Part shown: one piece after another, positions 62,289-64,000 of the stretch
Layout: each line of letters opens with the position of its first letter
Numbering within the stretch: position 1 is the stretch's first letter
Source of the DNA: Flavobacterium sp. Sd200
GTDB taxonomy: Bacteria; Bacteroidota; Bacteroidia; Flavobacteriales; Flavobacteriaceae
Direction: 5' to 3'
Assembly: GCF_009826935.1 (NCBI RefSeq)
Contig: NZ_WUMN01000001.1
Location: 62,001-126,000, forward strand
DNA: 64,000 nucleotides
The notes under the pieces: model-generated
What the model was told of the DNA's origin: nothing
What the model saw: only the letters and a program-made list of their open reading frames with translations
The model's database searches: none
Made by a program: the position numbers and the translations under genes

Positions 62289-62774
62289 TTATATAACCGA
62301 GTTTTTTCTTGTAAAAGCAGCAACAATAAGAGTAGTAATAATTCCCATAACCGGAGCCCCCATTAACCCCTGAATGATATAACTTTTGAGATTAAAATAA
62401 TCTTCGGCTTCTTGTTGTATCATATAGTTATGGCTCACCGAATATTTTATTACATTGGCAAAATAATCAGGTGTAATAAAAGTAGAGGTTACATATTGCG
62501 ATAAAGGGCTCAATAATGTAACAAAACCTGTAACAATAAGCCCGCATTTAACCCCCTGTCCATATGTCATTGCACCTCCATAATGGTTTTTACGTTTGTC
62601 GAGCAATGTAAATACATAAATTGCAATGGCAGGTATCGCTATAAAGTTTGTATATATAGGGTGTTTGTCTATGTGCACATCATGCAGTCCGGCAGCTTTT
62701 TCTATAAACATCCATGCAAATGTCATTAATGTAAATACTACCGCCCATTTAATTTCGGTTGTAATTTTTTTCAT
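62289..62774 (-). CDS. DUF4199 membrane protein
   Basis: 161 residues with four helices: WAVVFTLMTFAWMFIEKA, FIAIPAIAIYVFTLL, GVKCGLIVTGFVTLLSPLSQ and GAPVMGIITTLIVAAF. The KKITTEIKWAVVF opening, the YGQGVKCGL segment and the general plan are those of DUF4199, common in Bacteroidota and of unknown role. It lies 15 bp downstream of the LETM1-related gene. Confidence 0.8.
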   Translation of the reverse strand: MKKITTEIKWAVVFTLMTFAWMFIEKAAGLHDVHIDKHPIYTNFIAIPAIAIYVFTLLDKRKNHYGGAMTYGQGVKCGLIVTGFVTLLSPLSQYVTSTFITPDYFANVIKYSVSHNYMIQQEAEDYFNLKSYIIQGLMGAPVMGIITTLIVAAFTRKNSVI

Positions 62775-62789
62775 GATCCTTTATTTTGA

Positions 62790-63989
62790 TTATTCCCCGT
62801 CGCGCTCTAAATTTTCATTCAGCACGCTTGGCAGCAGCTGAGGTATAAATTTAATAAGAAGCGGCAATAAAAGGCTTCCTCCCGGCAATAAAAATATAGT
62901 AAGCGATGGTATGGTCTTGCAAATTTCGAGCAATTGTTTTTTTACTTTCTTCTTTTCTTTGTCGTTAAGGTTACGGTGGGTAGAGTGGGTTAACAAAACC
63001 ACCAACTCTCCATTATTACTAAGCTCTTTAACCAAACGGTTTTTATTGCGAATTATAAGCTGTGTAACGCTTTGCGATGCATGGTCATAAAAATGCTTGA
63101 CCGGGTTACTGTATTTAAAAAAAGGAATGTGCCTTTTGTTAACCCTTAAAAACACGTCATAAGAGGCCATGCTTTCGGCGGCGGCCTCATCACTAAGTCC
63201 AAGGCGTTCGGCAAGGCGGTATAAAAAATCTATTTCGGTTTGCTGTGCCAACCCGTCGCTGTAAATGGCCATAGCAGCCATATCGAGCAGGTAATTTTTT
63301 TCAGACTTCGATTCAAAATAATCAAAACCTGCAACAGTTTCATCGGCATTAATTTCAGATAGCCTTGTATAGCGCACTGATGCTTCAAAAAGCTTTATCA
63401 GCAAAGTGTCATAATCGCTGGGCAGTTCTTTGCTTTTAAGGGCTACCGTTACAATGCCCATAACGGTTTCTTCAAGCTTTTTAAGGTATTTTTGCGGAGG
63501 TTCTTTTTCTAATAAAAATTGCCTGTAGGCCAGCACATCCATAAACAGCAGTGCGTTGGTAAGTATATGCGAAATGCTGCGGCTAAAAATGTTTTCGTTG
63601 GTCTTTATTCTGTCGTCAAGTATATTTTCAAGCTCTTGGCCGGGTGCTGATGACGGCAGTACTTTTTTTAGCAGTTCGAACCCGGCCGGTTGTATTGACT
63701 TATAAAAAAGTACAGTTTTATTTATAAAATCGGTCGTATCTTCGGTTTTAGTAATCAGCCTATACACATCAAACAAGGTGTTTAGCAGTGCCGCTTTGGT
63801 CACTTCTTCCGTATTCCAGCCTCTCGATTCTTTTGCGTCAATATTATTAAAAGACAGTACATGCCCGTATATAAAACCTGTATCCCGTATTGCCCTGTAA
63901 AAGGCATGGGAATTTTCGTAAACGGAAAGCCTGTTCTTTAGCTGCCCGAAAAACTTATCGATCCATCCGCTGGCAGAAGGGTTAATCAT
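62790..63989 (-). CDS. LETM1-related protein
   Basis: 399 residues. The N-terminal half is helical; a TerB-like acidic stretch lies about 210-250 (MAAMAIYSDGLAQQTEIDFL). The C-terminus (about 345-395) has the LETM1 feature: KKKVKKQLLEICKTIPSLTI followed by FLLPGGSLLLPLLIKFIPQL. In flavobacteria this gene is annotated as LETM1-related and linked to biofilm, which I recall but cannot check. The ATG at 63989 leaves only 11 bp to the window edge; the protein is complete. Operonic with the DUF4199 gene. Confidence 0.85.
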   Translation of the reverse strand: MINPSASGWIDKFFGQLKNRLSVYENSHAFYRAIRDTGFIYGHVLSFNNIDAKESRGWNTEEVTKAALLNTLFDVYRLITKTEDTTDFINKTVLFYKSIQPAGFELLKKVLPSSAPGQELENILDDRIKTNENIFSRSISHILTNALLFMDVLAYRQFLLEKEPPQKYLKKLEETVMGIVTVALKSKELPSDYDTLLIKLFEASVRYTRLSEINADETVAGFDYFESKSEKNYLLDMAAMAIYSDGLAQQTEIDFLYRLAERLGLSDEAAAESMASYDVFLRVNKRHIPFFKYSNPVKHFYDHASQSVTQLIIRNKNRLVKELSNNGELVVLLTHSTHRNLNDKEKKKVKKQLLEICKTIPSLTIFLLPGGSLLLPLLIKFIPQLLPSVLNENLERDGE

Positions 63990-64000
63990 CGTCAGGTTTT

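Overview
The window looks like chromosome of a flavobacterium (Bacteroidota, family Flavobacteriaceae, probably Flavobacterium or a close relative). The evidence is gene content (DUF349, DUF4199, DUF4476, TIGR02757, a LETM1-related protein, a PorT-type barrel, Bacteroidota-type lipoproteins with Asp/Glu after the lipobox Cys), low to moderate GC, and promoters of the Bacteroidota form TTTG/TTG-N19-21-TAnnTTTG. There is no prophage, transposase gene or CRISPR array. Most genes are chromosomal housekeeping.

Layout. 1-2929: a heavy-metal RND pump gene (cut by the left edge) with a small partner gene. 3609-6548: two coupled carboxypeptidase-regulatory-like proteins, a lipoprotein esterase and an NlpC/P60 peptidase. 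6844-11792: a DUF808 membrane protein, a thiolase, OsmC, and an OxyR-like regulator divergent from osmC. 11863-15893: sugar epimerase, membrane-anchored EEP hydrolase, spermidine-synthase-like protein, DUF1543. 15963-24686: an arabinan/galactan locus, with a GH43/GH43/GH51 operon divergent from a GH2 enzyme and a palindromic operator candidate on the operon promoter. 25166-31424: ABC-F protein, ApbE, lipoprotein, DUF4476 low-complexity protein behind a sigma-54-like promoter, and tgt. 31575-36458: lptG-like permease, EamA transporter, accA, dnaB and a 30-codon ORF. 36538-42477: PorT-like protein, xerD, a histidine kinase/response regulator pair, glutamine cyclotransferase, SRP RNA, VOC protein and tRNA-Arg(TCT). 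42720-50309: DUF349, aroE, TPR protein, class-III aminotransferase and an OstA/LptA-like protein. 50482-56677: a beta-oxidation operon marR-fadN-fadA-fadE in the same order as Bacillus subtilis fadNAE. 56861-63989: lipoproteins, an HMA-like protein, TIGR02757, OxyR divergent from Dps, carbonic anhydrase, DUF4199 and the LETM1-related protein.

Three themes stand out. First, peroxide defence is represented twice: two OxyR-type regulators, each keeping a Cys pair nine residues apart, are divergent from osmC and dps. Second, the polysaccharide locus contains three adjacent secreted proteins that share one five-bladed-propeller-like module. Third, the intergenic gaps are rich in short inverted-repeat elements (about 80 bp or 140-160 bp) fitted tightly between genes. 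They include a nested element with a 42-bp perfect palindrome, a pair flanking fadA, and a MITE-like element 2 bp past a stop codon. These elements are the least explained structure in the window.
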